Part shown: one piece after another, positions 33,055 to 44,425 of the stretch | Position numbering within the stretch: position 1 is the stretch's first letter | How the letters are laid out: each line of letters starts with the position of its first letter | NCBI RefSeq assembly: GCF_004798865.1 | Contig: NW_025335505.1 | Span: 24,604,274-24,668,273, forward strand | Reading direction: 5' to 3' | Source of the DNA: Varanus komodoensis | Taxonomy: Eukaryota > Chordata > Lepidosauria > Squamata > Varanidae | Length of the DNA stretch: 64,000 nucleotides | Notes under the pieces: generated by a model | What the model saw: the letters and a program-made list of their open reading frames with translations, nothing else | Told to the model about the DNA's origin: nothing | Databases searched by the model: none | Program-made: the position numbers and the translations under genes

Positions 33055-33350
33055 TATAGGAAGTTAAAAGGGGGAAGGGCCTTCTCAGCTGTGGCACCCC
33101 AATTATGGAACCAGCTCACCAGGGAGATATGCCAGCTCTATATACAATTCAGCACTAGGTTAAAACCGTTTTATTCTCTCACCATTTTAATTGCTGAATA
33201 TATTGCCTGGTTTTATATTGTTTTAAAAGAATTGTTACTGGTACATGTGGAATAGATGTTTAAATTATTGTCATGCTTTGTTTTGCTTATTGTTACTTAT
33301 TGTACATACTTACTGAATTTGACTGTTGTATAGACCTTTTCTGACAGCTT
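33055..33350 (+). mobile_element. Old L2-type LINE, C-terminal remnant
   Basis: The frame at 33043-33255 reads GRAFSAVAPQLWNQLTREIC, then STRLKPFYS. This is the L2 ORF2 C-terminal signature of another subfamily, followed by an AT-rich 3' UTR. Confidence 0.65.
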
Positions 33351-33374
33351 TTATAGGAGGAATGGGGAAAGCAT

Positions 33375-33475
33375 GTCCTTCCATAAGTCATTGGACTGCA
33401 ACTCCCATCAGCCCTAGCCAATATAATTAATGGAGTTGCAGTCTAACAAAATCTGGAGGGCCCCCTGCTCTAAAG
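33375..33475 (+). mobile_element. Palindromic MITE (family P2)
   Basis: 'ggactgcaactcccatcagc' and 'ggagttgcagtctaacaaaa' are the paired arms of P2, and 'tctggagggccccctgctct' is its right end. Confidence 0.65.
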
Positions 33476-33551
33476 TATTAAAATGGATTAAAACTCAATT
33501 TAAACTTATGTTGCTGGTGGGAGGTTGGGAGTGGGAGCAGGGTGGGGGGGT

Positions 33552-33665
33552 CACTTCATTCAATGCCCTGAAATAATTGGATGAAATAATCACAAAGGCC
33601 AGCCTGTGGCCTTTGAAGCATCTTCTTATAATAATGAGCAATGCAAAACTCTCCCTCCTGGTGGC
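33552..33665 (+). repeat. Unnamed dispersed repeat (family R4), copy 2
   Basis: Ordered blocks shared with 28935-29060, notably 'gtggcctttgaagc' and 'gagcaatgcaaaactctccc'. Confidence 0.55.
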
Positions 33666-33774
33666 TGGTGTGGTTGTTTTAAAAATTCTTCATGGTTTAA
33701 GTTTATTGATGGCAATTAATGATGTCAGCCAAACAAAACCTCTGTGTATTGCCTCAGTTTTGATAATGGAAGCA

Positions 33775-34058
33775 CAGGATGACCCTCAGGGTCATACCCT
33801 GCTTGTAAAATACCATAGACTTCTGACTGGTCACAATTAAAACAGGAAAATTGGACTGGATGGACCTTGATCTAATACAGCCTTCCCCAGTCTGTTGTTT
33901 CCCACACACATTAGACTGCAAGTTCCATAATTCCCACTGGCCACAGTGGCTGGGAATTATGGGATCTGTTGTCTAATGGATGTGGAGGGCACCATGTTGC
34001 AGAAGGCTGATCTAACTCATCAGTGTAAAATTATTTTATTCTTAATGAAGTGGATGGT
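33775..34058 (+). mobile_element. Old CR1 3' end split by a MITE
   Basis: 'ggactggatggaccttgatct' (split here for length) ends at 33877, and 'atctaactcatc...ttattctta' continues from 34010, the usual CR1 ending. The 132-bp MITE at 33878-34009 sits between the halves. Confidence 0.5.
33878..34009. mobile_element. Palindromic MITE (family P2), complete, 132 bp
   Basis: It begins cagccttcc and ends gaaggctg. Arms of about 60 bp pair across a centre at 'ggccacagtggctgg'. Flanks atctaata (33870-33877) and atctaact (34010-34017) agree at 6 of 8 bases, as expected of a decayed 8-bp hAT-type duplication. No coding capacity. Confidence 0.75.
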
Positions 34059-34640
34059 CCATGATACTAACATGATGTGAAATGAGGCATAAGTAAATGT
34101 GTGCAAGTGGCCTCTCAAAATTAACTGCCCCATTTATGAGGGACAGTTCTTCCTGGGGGAGGAGAAAGCCGCAACATTTTCTTGCAGATAAGGTTCACCA
34201 CTGGAGGGGTTATAGTATAGTTCCCCCACTATCCCCCTCCTGCCTTTCTCCCTCTTTAATAATGGTTTTTGGGGATTTATGCTGAACAGTTTACAGGCCA
34301 CCCCCCCCCCCATTTTGCATCCCCTGCAATCTAGGGATCAGGATGGGGATATGGTGTCTCACTACAAGGGATAGATGAGAGTTTTCTTCTCCCATGAAGA
34401 AGGCTTCCATTGTTCTGCTGCATCCTCACAGTGTTTAAAAATATTTTTGTGGGGTGTCTAATCATTGCTGGTTGTCTAGGCTACTTGTAATTCCTGATCT
34501 GAAAAGACCTTACAAGAAGGATCATCTCTTCCTCTGGGTTTCAGTTGAAGTGTGGGAAGTAAAGTAGGCACAAGAAAATCTAAACCCAACCCATAAGAAT
34601 TTCTCCAAAATAACTTCAGCATTGAATTGCTTTTTGAAAA
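34059..34640. other. Unique sequence, no gene seen
   Basis: A C-run lies near 34302-34311. Nothing else recognised. Confidence 0.4.
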
Positions 34641-34815
34641 CATTTATATTGAATTTCTATCTTGCCTTTTTTCCTTACATGAGGAACCCAAGCCAGCTTA
34701 CATAGACCCTCTCCATTGGAGTGGCCCAAAGTTGCTCCATGACTTCATGAGGACTAGAACCCAGATTTCCTAGGTCCCCAGTCCAGTATTCTAACCACCA
34801 TGCCACACTGGCAGT
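34641..34815 (-). mobile_element. CORE-SINE, antisense
   Basis: Minus strand: head 'catggtggttagaatactgg', B-box area 'ctgggttctagtcctcatga', core 'caactttgggccactcc', and tail 'ggcaagatagaaattcaata'. Confidence 0.75.
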
Positions 34816-36983
34816 CTCTTTCTCTGGGTTTCTTTTCTATGAAATTGAATTAAAGTCACTGGAAAAAGATTGAAGAAACTTTTGGCACAACTCCAATTAT
34901 AAGCTTGATAATATAAGAGCTTTCATGGAATGAACTTTCTTAAAATATTTAGATCTCCCAAATGAGACTAAAATCAGTCAAGTCCTTTCATATAAACATG
35001 ACAGGTGAACAGAATCTTTATTGTGTATAAGAATGTGGCAAGGGGATTAGTTTTGCAAAGACGCTTAGGGGAAACTCTGAGACGTCATGTCATCAGAACT
35101 GAAAGATTTGGAGTAATTTGTGCCAGAATTGGACAAGTGGGCAAATGAGACTGGTATGACTAACAGAGCAGAAGCAAGCAAGGACACAGAAGTACAGTAG
35201 GCTGAGTCATGCATGGCTGTGAAGGGAAACCCTGCCTTGCATGCTGATTGAGATAGATTTGGACAGACTCAAGGGCAAGGGAAGCAAAAAGTCGGGCAAG
35301 AAAGATAGTCTTGGCAACAGCTGAGTTTTCACATGGATGGGTGTTGGCATCAGTGGATTGAAGAAGGTCACTAAGGAGAGCAGACCGCTGTGCTAGTCAA
35401 GATGGGAAGTTGCCAGAGGCCTCAATGCAATTTATTCTCACAAGCCTCTAACTTTCCAAACCCACAGTCAGCTTTTGGTATTTTTAAAATATGCACTTGA
35501 TTAAATGCATTTCCTTTTTCCAAATAAAAGACAAAGGGTTTTAGCATTAGAAGAACATGGAGTTTTATTGAAAAAGCAAACAAAATGGCAATTTCATTGT
35601 TAAATGTGAAGGCTGTTCCAGATATGGGGAGGGATTGAAAGAGGGATGAGAAGTTATTGCTGCTTCCGTTTTGGGGTGAAAGTGGATATTACAGTGCAGA
35701 TTGAAATGCTGACAGGAGAGGTGTGGAGGTGGAGGAGAGAGAGATTTGCCACCCTCATGCTCTCTTGAAAGACCTAGAGAGAGTACAGGGTTGCTTAAGA
35801 TCAAAGTAAAAATAGGTGACTTTCCTTGACCACAGAAAAGCCTTATTGGGCAAAGTGCATTGGAAGGGTAAATATAGAAAATAAGTGCTCAGAGCCAAGA
35901 GTCCAGGGTCAGCCATGCTGAGTTTATTCCAGGGAGCCCTCTTTTAGAATTCTCAAGTTTGAGGGAAAGAAACTTGAAAACAATGGCACAGTGGTAAATT
36001 TGGAAGCACAGGCCTCATTATGAAAATCCCTGTACCAATGCCTCTGAGGAAAATCCAAAAATATAGGTAGCTGTGTTGATCCATATCAACAGATCAATTT
36101 TCACCTCTACCAGGGCAGGATGTGTGTAAAGCTAACAGGTTTTAATTGTCCATTCAAGATCAAGTCACTGCCAAAATTCTATACATTACAAAATTCTATT
36201 TCTCCCAGCTACTGTGAAGATTGTTTACAGAGGGAACAAGGGATTTTGAGCATGTGTGGATTGGCATATGGCATCAGTGTCCCTGTTGATCAAGAAGTCC
36301 TGATGCTTCATCTTTATGAACCCTGGTTCCATTGCACCACTCCTGAGAAGCTTGTGAGGGAAGACTCACTCAATTCTGAAGTGCCAAAGGCAAGTTTTGC
36401 CTGTGATTGCAAACACTTAGAAAAGCATAGTTTTTACCTGGAATGGTGATATCCAGGTGAAGATTGCTTGCTTAATCCTTGAAAAGGATTTGAGAACTCC
36501 TCCTAGCCAATCAATAAGTGATATTCAGTTGCAATTCCTCTCATGATTGCCACTGTGTGAGGTAAGAGTATGAGGTGCAATGCTTCCTGCCTTACACCCT
36601 CCCTCAAATCCCCATTGCTGAGTTCATCACCCTCCATGAACCAAAGTGTAAATGGCTGTAGCAGGGATCTAGTTCTATACCTATAGGACCCTGGGAAATT
36701 TAGATTCTTACAAGATCTGAATTCAAAATGATGTGGGGAAGTTAAACAAGTAGAGCAGGTTCCCCACTGCAGAAATCCAGGTTTCTAATGCATGCAGTGA
36801 GACAAAGACAGCTACAAAGATACAAGGAAAGCATCAGTGGAAACCTCTGAAGCACCTTTTGTCATATTTTACTAGACTCTTGCTAACTCAGGGGTGTTTA
36901 AACAAAAGTTCATATGAGGAGCTACTTAAAATGGTGGCAGAACATCACTGTCTGGCAACAAGTTAGCTTATACTTCAGAACTA
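34816..36983. other. Unique sequence, no gene seen
   Basis: A 109-codon plus frame at 36120-36449 has no recognised domain, splice context or signal. The 2.2 kb is otherwise free of repeats that I can name. Confidence 0.4.
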
Positions 36984-36991
36984 CTTAAAAG

Positions 36992-37415
36992 CAGCGCTTT
37001 TTTTGTAAGAAAAAAGGTGCCAGAACTCATGAAATTATTTACATTTCGTACTTAGTCAATCACTGTACACACACCCACACACGTCAGTTGTGTAACAAAA
37101 CATAATGGTCACCGCCCGCAGTAAGCACTCAGCGCGTGACCACACGACCAATCACAAGCCGAGCGGCACCACAAGCTGAGCGGTGCCATCACAACCAGTG
37201 TGGATGAAGTACACAAGCATCGGATTCAACACACAAGCAGCCCGCATGCACGGTTTTAATGATTTTGCCGCCAACCTGCTATGCTCAACAGGGCGATTCA
37301 AATCCATGTGGACCAAACATCAAATTTTAAAAAGTTACTTTTAAAACTTGGAAAATCTGTCAAAAAAAAGTACCAGAACTCCGTTCTGGTGCGTTCTATG
37401 ACAAAAAAAGCCCTG
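36992..37415. mobile_element. hAT-type MITE, 424 bp, complete
   Basis: Ends cagcgctttttttgt and (minus strand) cagggctttttttgt form a 15-bp inverted repeat with one mismatch. The 8-bp flank cttaaaag is duplicated perfectly (36984-36991 and 37416-37423). Near the right end 'ccagaactccgttctgg' makes a short hairpin. A 17-bp unit (acaagccgagcggcacc) is repeated in tandem at 37154-37187 with three differences. No transposase frame. Confidence 0.92.
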
Positions 37416-37725
37416 CTTAAAAGAATGATCAATCAGATTCAAAGAGTACTGCAAGTCTGAAGGATCTGCAGATGACAGATCTCAGTCGTGGTAAATTGCC
37501 CAATAAAAGAATTTTACCATGAGGGAACATAAAGAATATACATATATGAACAGATTACCCTACTCTGGAAATGACTGGAATTATGTTTCCTGTTTGGCAT
37601 ATATTTATGGCCCATAGTTCTTATGCACGGTTATAGAAATGTTTGCGCTTTGTCTGCTCCCCAATCCCTTCTCCCGCCTTACTTGAAGCAGACTAGAGCA
37701 TCATGGGCAAAAGTTTGGTGTGGAG

Positions 37726-38038
37726 CACGAATCCTCAAACTAAGGCCCACGGGCCGGATTTGGCCCACCATGCCCATTTAACTGGCCTGCCCCAAAGGTT
37801 TTGCACTCTCCATGGGCACGCGGCTTGTTCGTGAGGAGGTTGTTTTGGACTTGTTTCAAAGAAACAATCTCCTTGCGAACAAGCCGTCGCCTTGCCCTGT
37901 GTGCCCCCCCCGTCCCCGCTTCATGTGTGCCCCACCCCCTCACCAGCCTGTGCCCCCCGCTGGCACCGCCTTGGCAGCCCCCGCCCACCGCTGCCTCCTG
38001 TCAACTGGCCTCCTGTTGAAAAAGTTTGAGGAGCCCTG
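37726..38038. mobile_element. hAT-type MITE, 313 bp, complete
   Basis: The left end cacgaatcctcaaact and the right end (minus strand) cagggctcctcaaact are imperfect inverted repeats resembling those of the 21138 element. Flanks gtgtggag (37718-37725) and ctgtggag (38039-38046) match at 7 of 8. An internal stem of 24-bp arms (37822-37845 and 37862-37885, 21 matches) starts ggcttgttcg. The CCCC-rich core explains two long GC-rich frames that are not genes. Confidence 0.87.
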
Positions 38039-38244
38039 CTGTGGAGGCATGCAATGCTATGTTCTAACTCCGTGCATGCATGCACAGCAGGAATCATGGG
38101 CAGGGCATGGGAGATGTATCCCCACTTCACCTGAGACTCCTGAGTCTGCCACCTGCAGAATGAAAATTTCCCATCGTTATTTCCAAAATATTAGGCCTTA
38201 ATCTTGCAGACAAGGATTTATTTGTATTTGATCCCTGGCCAGAT

Positions 38245-38460
38245 TTGTTATATTTAAAGCCTGCCTTTCTTCAAAAGAGCCCAAACAGTGTACAAGATCC
38301 TGTTCCTCTCCATTTCATCCTACAACAACCCCAATAAGTAGGTTAGGTTGAGAATCAGTGACTGGCCCAACGTGACACAGTGAGCTGCAAGGCAAAGTGA
38401 AAATTGGAAGCCATGTCTCCTAAGACCAAAGCCAACATAGCCCTTAGCTGAGGGTGGGCC
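38245..38460 (-). mobile_element. CORE-SINE, antisense
   Basis: Minus strand: core 'cgttgggccagtcactgatt', 'ctcaacctaacctacttatt' and tail 'gaaaggcaggctttaaatat'. The head is decayed. Confidence 0.7.
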
Positions 38461-40474
38461 AGAGGGCAGGCATGACACTTCCTAGATTTTCTCGGCCCTA
38501 CTTTTTTTTACCAACAAATAATTAGAAAACAGTTTAGGACTTTATCTTTAAAAGTCTGTAAACCAGACCCCTACTTTTCAGCATCCCTCCGAATGTGTAG
38601 GTTGACTACGGGCTTGGTCTAACACCCTAATAACTGCAGTCCACTGGCTTTCAGATTGGTGCTATCAAGTGTGTGGTCAAAAGGTGATCAGGTATTGCAG
38701 AATTGCCCTTATAATCCTAGAGAAGGAATTATGTGTGTAGGCTAAGTTCAGAATGTGTCACCTCACTGAGCTGTAGGCATTAGTGCTTGGAATTCACCAA
38801 GCAGGTTGATTTGTGAGCTAAGGCCTGTTTGCCCACATAGATAGTCATGTTGGATCAAGACAGTCATGTTAGAATAAATGTAGATTCTCTTCTGTTGCAT
38901 CATCAGAAATGTTCAGTCCACAACTAAAAGAGATTTCATTTGGCAGCTTTCAAACTCATTCTGGAATCTCTAAGTCCAGTTGTGTTGCTTGGATAGATTT
39001 CCTGCATTGAGGAATAGTTCAGGAGGCCAGATATTTCAGCTGGGTTGCATAGGCACAGCCGCATGGGATGTATTACTGCACCTAGCACTGCCACTGGGGT
39101 AGGTGGAATATAATCCAGCAGTATGCCTTTTGCTATTTCTTTCCTGGGGGCAGGGTGGGGAAGAAGAAGAAATTCAAAATGTGGGTTTGCTAACAAAATA
39201 AACTCTGTATATGTAGGCCATATTTGATAGAAAAAAATGTTCTTTTCATTCACTCACTTTTTAGATAACCTCAAACAGCAGGTTCATGTATTACTGGTTA
39301 TTATTCAGGAATAACAATCCCTTAACTAGCTTCAGTTTCTGTTTTGTTCATACATCCGAGGAGAAGATCAGAGGCCAGAGTGAGTTGAAAGATGCAGGGC
39401 AGAACATCTGGTAAATCAAGGGGGCCTGACTGACCTCTCTTTCATCTCAGGAGAAATTAGTGATAAACAATGGGTATGTTGCTGTTTCTTCTGTATATAG
39501 GAGGAAGAGCACAGTGCTCCCCGTTAACAAAGATGACCAGAGAATTATTCAAGAAGGCCACAAGTGTGTGTGAAGAAAACTCTTTTGCTTTTACACTTGC
39601 ATGGTTTGTTGAATCAGAATAACAACCCTGAATGAATACAGACAGCTTGATCTGTACATGTAAGCAACAGGAATCCAGGCTTATAAAAATTGCAATGTGT
39701 ATAAAAAAGCTTAATTTGCTTGCTTCTGTTAGAGCCTTCCAGTTCAAGTTCATTAATAGTCACTAATTTGGTTACCTATGTGTCAAAGAACAGTTTCCTG
39801 TATCCAACCAGAGACAAAAACATCTGTAAACTAAAAATGTTCTTTTTAAGTTGCCAGAACATAAATAATATAGGTTTTCAAAAGCTACTGTGGATTAGTA
39901 GCCTTGATGGATTTATCTGAGTTATATATTAAATGTTATGACTGCAAGAGATTCTACTGCAGGAGCTGGAAAATAAAACTAGTAAAAATATGATATATAT
40001 CCAGTTACTCCTTCTCAAATTTCCACACCCGACTGGTACAATCCTTTTGACATACACCCACTCAGCGACACTAAAATAATAGTGAACTTATTAGGATGAT
40101 GAGAGGCTATGTTACATTGTTCCATCTCTCTCAAAAATGGTGCATACTGGTTGAAGATGATGTGAACCATTGCCTAGCACATCAGGTTGGGAAAAGCTGC
40201 TTCGCTCAACCAAATTAAGATACATGAAATTATGCCAAACATATGGCATGCAGTATTTTGTTGCTTTTTAAAATAAATCCACCTCCAAAATGTATTACTC
40301 ATTAAGAATTAATTAAATAATCATTAATGCATTAATCAGTGACTACACTACTTAGTGTTGGTAGAAACTACTGTCTGAACCATGATTTCAGAGGAGTTCA
40401 TGGATAAATGTTTTATGAATAATAGAAATGATAGCACCTGTGGTTTACGAGACTATAAATTTATAGTTGAATGC
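38461..40474. other. Unique sequence with an AT-rich homeodomain-site patch
   Basis: No gene seen. At 40300-40337 the TAAT/ATTA core occurs several times in under 40 bp (attaagaattaattaaa, tcattaatgcattaatc). This may be a conserved regulatory element or simple AT-richness. Confidence 0.3.
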
Positions 40475-40546
40475 TTTATGTAAGCCGTCCTGAGGCTCTG
40501 CGAAAGGACGGCATATAAATATTCTAAATAAATGAATTAATGAATG
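40475..40546 (+). mobile_element. L2-like LINE 3' tail
   Basis: 'gtaagccgtcctgaggctct', then 'gcgaaaggacggcatataaa' and (TAAA/TGAA)n. Same layout as L2 3' ends but with compensating changes in the hairpin (cgtcct / aggacg), so a related subfamily. Confidence 0.7.
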
Positions 40547-40639
40547 CTAAAAAATAGACAAAGTGCCTTCTGACATGGAGTCTGAGCTGATTTGCAGCTT
40601 CGTCATAAAAACAATTAACAGGCCAGTTCTGGACATGTT

Positions 40640-40707
40640 AATTTAGGAATAAGTTCCACAGAATTAAGTGGATTTAATCCCGAACAAGCATGTACAGGAT
40701 TGAGCCT
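40640..40707 (+). mobile_element. Fragment of family P1
   Basis: 'aggaataagttccacagaat', 'taagtggatttaatccc' and 'gtacaggattgagcc' follow the P1 order. Confidence 0.5.
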
Positions 40708-41810
40708 AAAGAGAAAGGATCTGGTATAGTGCTTAGTATGGTCCTGCCTATGGTAGCTGAAGATCTGTGTGATTTTTCCTCTCCTTGCAGCCTCCCATGC
40801 TCCTAAAAATCTGCTCTGGTGTCTCAGAAGGCTTCAGGGACGAGGAAGTGGGAAGGAAGCATCATTCTCAAAGATTGTCTCCCATCTGCTTTCCCCAGTG
40901 AGGGACCTCTGTCACACCCAGGTGCCTTCCATGATCAGAAGAAGCCCTTCTTTTCACAGAACAGCTCATCTGGATCCAACCCATATCTAACTTTAAGATG
41001 CACATAAAGTAGCATTTCTTTTTATAATAAGATCCAAATCAGTTCCTGATGCCTCAGCTCTGAGACATCCCATTCAAAACTTCACATATGGAAATAGGTA
41101 CATGCTTGTTGCAGCCGCACAATCATCATACAAAGGATTACTACCTGAGGGTTTCTTCTTCCCACCATCACACTCCACTAATTGCATGTCTCTGCTTTCT
41201 ACATACTGTATTCATTTACACTGCAATCCTTATGTCTTCCAATAATGTGAAAGATATGAGGGTGTTTGCTTGGTTAAAGATGCACTAGAAAAGCCTAGGT
41301 CTTATTCAGGAGTTCATTACCTTTTGTACCAAATGAGCCTAGCCTTCTCAACAACAGACACATTGGCCAGTGTGTGAATGGCATCAGTCTGAAGAGAGAC
41401 ATTTCTATCTGCATGGGATTTCTACTAAGGGGATGGATTAATCAGAGTTCCTGTTACCATGCTGGCAACCTTATGGGAGGGGTCCCAGTCTTTTTGGGAC
41501 CCCGCCTTATGGGCATTTTTGGAATATTGAAAGTGTTGTAGGTGCTCTCACAAGATGGTTGCCATGGGGGGTGGGTGCTTGCCTATTTATGAAATGGCAG
41601 CCCTGGAGGCCATGGCTAATCACAACATCCATTTCTAGAATGCAAATTATTAAGACAAAAGGGAAGCTGACTTGACCAAGAACACAAATACAGCATGGAG
41701 ATGAAGTTCTTGGCTTTAGAAGACAAATCCATTCTTTCTAATCCACATTATGATTGCATTGGAAGGCAAGCCTTCACCCTGTAGAATGGCAGCTTTCCAG
41801 CTCTCACTCG

Positions 41811-41813
<3 letters not shown>
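40708..41813. other. Unique sequence with a small hairpin
   Basis: ggggtccca and tgggacccc pair at 41479-41503, with ccttatggg repeated directly outside them (41469, 41505). A degenerate MITE end is possible. No gene seen. Confidence 0.4.

Positions 41814-41846
<33 letters not shown>
41814..41846. repeat. (TG)16 microsatellite
   Basis: 33 bp of uninterrupted TG. Confidence 0.95.
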
Positions 41847-41851
<5 letters not shown>

Positions 41852-43147
41852 GGTCAGGGATCCAGCTGAGCAACGAAAGAGATGCTTGCAAGCACATTGG
41901 GGCCCACAGACACCATACTGGAGACTCCAGCTCTGTGCACATTGAAGGCAGTCCCTTCAGTCTGCCAGTGGCATAAATGTGTGTGATCAGCATTTAGGGC
42001 AGTCTCACTGAAGTGTGGCCAGCCTCACAAGGTCCTGTTTGCTCCTTCGTGCATTCAAACTGAATGCCTGGCAAGAGCTACAGTGTCTCAGAATAATTAT
42101 CAACAGTTCATAAGATGCCTGAATGGCTGCAGTGTGTGCAACCTGGCAGGTTGCACTGCCAATCCACAGTATTTTGTCAAGTCTGAGAGGATGGCCAGGT
42201 ATTGTTAGGAGGTAATATGCACTGGTAGCCCTGCTCTTAGAAATCTGGGAAAAAATCTAAGTTATGGGGTAGAATTGAAGGCTCTATGGTGTGACGCCAC
42301 TGTGCCCACTTTTATTTCAGCAAGCGCCCATAGAGAACAGGGCGACAGGGCAGGTGGCCTTTCAGAGATTTAGGGCTCTATATGAAAGATTTGGGCCCCC
42401 AGTCCTAGTGGTTGGCTTTTCCTCTAAAGCAACTCCTGTGCCTTACCCTATGAAAATGAATGAAAACATCGTTGGAGAGAGAAAGGGGGAGAAGAGCAAG
42501 GCAATGGTGATACTGCTCTCAACTGGGATACCACAAAATGCAGTCGGGTTTATAGCATCGCCACTACATGAAAACTCCTCCCTGAGCCCCTGTGTGTTAT
42601 CTTAGCAGAAATATATAATTGCGTTCCACACATACGAGATCTTTCTTACAGAATGAGGTGGTACTGCCCAGGAAGAGCTGCATTATGTTTTTCTGTCAAT
42701 TATATAACCTGGCTCACACTCAGAACTGCAGTGGTGGCATAAGACAGTGATGGTGAGGAAGAAAAGTAACAGGGGTCTTGGCCATCTGCTTCTCAGCACT
42801 CATTGTTAAGATTTATGTTTATATTATATAACATATAATTTATGTTTATAGTCTTTCCTGTATCCCTGCTTTCTTTTTGATGGATACTGGTTTTAAACAA
42901 ATAAATTCATCTCGCTTATAAACCCATACTTCTAGTTAGCTTCATCTGCCTTGGCTAGAGCATAGCATGACCTTTAAAATCACAGTGCTGGTGCTGCCCC
43001 ACAAAAATGCATCATATCATGGCATCTGATAGCACCGGGCACCGGTCTGCAAAGGCTTTGAAAGATCCTATAAAAAGCCTGTACTGGGTTGGAACTTTGC
43101 TATGAACATTTCTTGAATTAAAAGGATATATGCCTCCCTAGCAATGG

Positions 43148-43149
<2 letters not shown>
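41847..43149. other. Unique sequence, no gene seen
   Basis: A 104-codon frame (42291-42605) has no domain I recognise. Confidence 0.4.

Positions 43150-43185
<36 letters not shown>
43150..43185. repeat. (AC)18 microsatellite
   Basis: 36 bp uninterrupted. Confidence 0.95.
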
Positions 43186-43187
<2 letters not shown>

Positions 43188-43904
43188 AAGAATGTCAAAG
43201 GTATTCTTGTATGTGTTGCTGTTTTTAAAGCAATCCAGAAAAAAAAAAAATCTGGACCTACATGATGAAAAGGAGTAGTCACCAGCACAAACAGCTTACT
43301 TTTTGCTGTGGTGGGGCAGGTACAGGAGGGAGGGAGGGAGGAAGAGAGAAGAATGTTCAAATGAAATGTTTTCACTGATTATGTTATTCAAGGATATTCA
43401 GCCCTTGGTTTCATTACAGGTAAGTTTTTTTTTTTTTGCCAGTTCAAATCTTTTTTTGAAATAAGAAATGAGAATTTGAAATATTTGAAATAAGAAAAGA
43501 AAGAATGGTTGGACATCATTATGAAAGACAGCAAAAACACAATGATCTGACATGTCTTGCTCTTATAACAACTTTATTGAATTTGCTCCCACTTCTGCTG
43601 TGAGGTCAAAAATAGTGTCAGTCATGTCCTAAAAAACTCTTGTGCAGGAAAACAAGCAAAGATCAAGCAGATTTGCATACACAATATTACTTGATTGCTA
43701 TACAACAGGTTTACAATCAATGCCACTAAAATAACCAGAACCCATATGGATACAAAAGACACTAATTTTGAACCACCATCATCTCTCCCATGTCTAACAG
43801 AAACTGCGGAATTTCAGAGAAGAATGGGGTAAAGGACAGGCCCTGGCAGCAGCTAGTGAACCAAGATCAGAGCAGGTAACAGTAAATTCAATGTCCAAAA
43901 ATAC
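43186..43904. other. Unique sequence, short simple runs
   Basis: GGGA repeats at 43327-43343 and a T-run at 43426-43436. No gene seen. Confidence 0.45.
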
Positions 43905-44425
43905 AACCTTGCAAGCTTTCCATGGTGCACAGTTTTGTTTTTCCTGGATGTGCCTGACAGGTGATTAAGTGGTTTCTACATCAGCCTGGTTTTCTCCTTC
44001 CATAAGTCCTCCCACTGATAGCATGCATTCCATCAGCTACCATGCCTAGACATGCACATGGTAGGCATGTCATGAGTGGAACCGGCTGAAGCTGGGGGTC
44101 AGACTAGCTGGCCCGGGAGACCCCTTCTGACTCGCTCTGTTTCTATGTTTCTATGAATCCAATCTCACACTGGATGGCTGGAACAGCTCCTACAGCAGCT
44201 GAAGCTCTTTTTGTGGGACTCAGCTAGTTGCATGCCAGGACCATGGAAACCATGATGCAAGCTCAGAGAAACCATGGCGAAGCATGGAAAACATAGATAG
44301 TTGTTCCTTACTGGGCTTTCTAAAATCCTGATGCATCATGCTGAAATATCACAACAGGGTTGGGACCACACAACAGACATCCTGTGCAAGAAACCACCAT
44401 GGTTTATCATGCTGTGGCAACCTGT
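43905..44425 (+). repeat. Unnamed ~0.4-0.5 kb repeat (family R2), copy 1
   Basis: Shares a series of ordered blocks with 49362-49770: 'gcctgacag', 'aagtggtttctaca', 'agcctggttt', 'ccatcagctacca', 'ggatggctgga', 'ttctaaaa', 'acaacagac' and 'tcctgtgcaagaaacca' (split blocks). It ends 'ccatggtttatcatgctg', which is R1-like. It carries a CR1 insertion at 44046-44155 and a ~70-bp stretch (about 44240-44308) absent from the other copy. Probably a non-autonomous DNA element. Confidence 0.65.
44046..44155 (+). mobile_element. CR1 3' end, 110 bp, nested
   Basis: 'ctagacatgcacatggtagg', 'ggcccgggagaccccttctg' and the tail ttctatgtttctatg match the end of the CR1 at 11773-15792. It sits within the R2 repeat, after 'ccatcagctaccatg', and R2 resumes at 'aatccaatctcacactggat'. 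Confidence 0.85.

Noticed and set aside
36120-36449. A 109-codon frame with several cysteines as a possible exon
   Set aside because: No recognised domain, no convincing splice sites or neighbouring exons. Chance length in AT-balanced DNA.
37154-37187. Short tandem repeats considered as a CRISPR-like or satellite array
   Set aside because: Only two 17-bp units inside a MITE. No spacers, no cas genes, vertebrate context.
37812-38201. A proline-rich 129-codon plus frame and companions
   Set aside because: Made by the C-rich core of the 37726-38038 hAT MITE and extending beyond its end. Composition artefact.
43118-43375. Reading frames through CA/TG and TTTC repeats (also 41748-41993 and 31054-31287)
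   Set aside because: Periodic microsatellite translation gives repetitive residues (VCVCV, HTHTH, FLSFF). Not genes.
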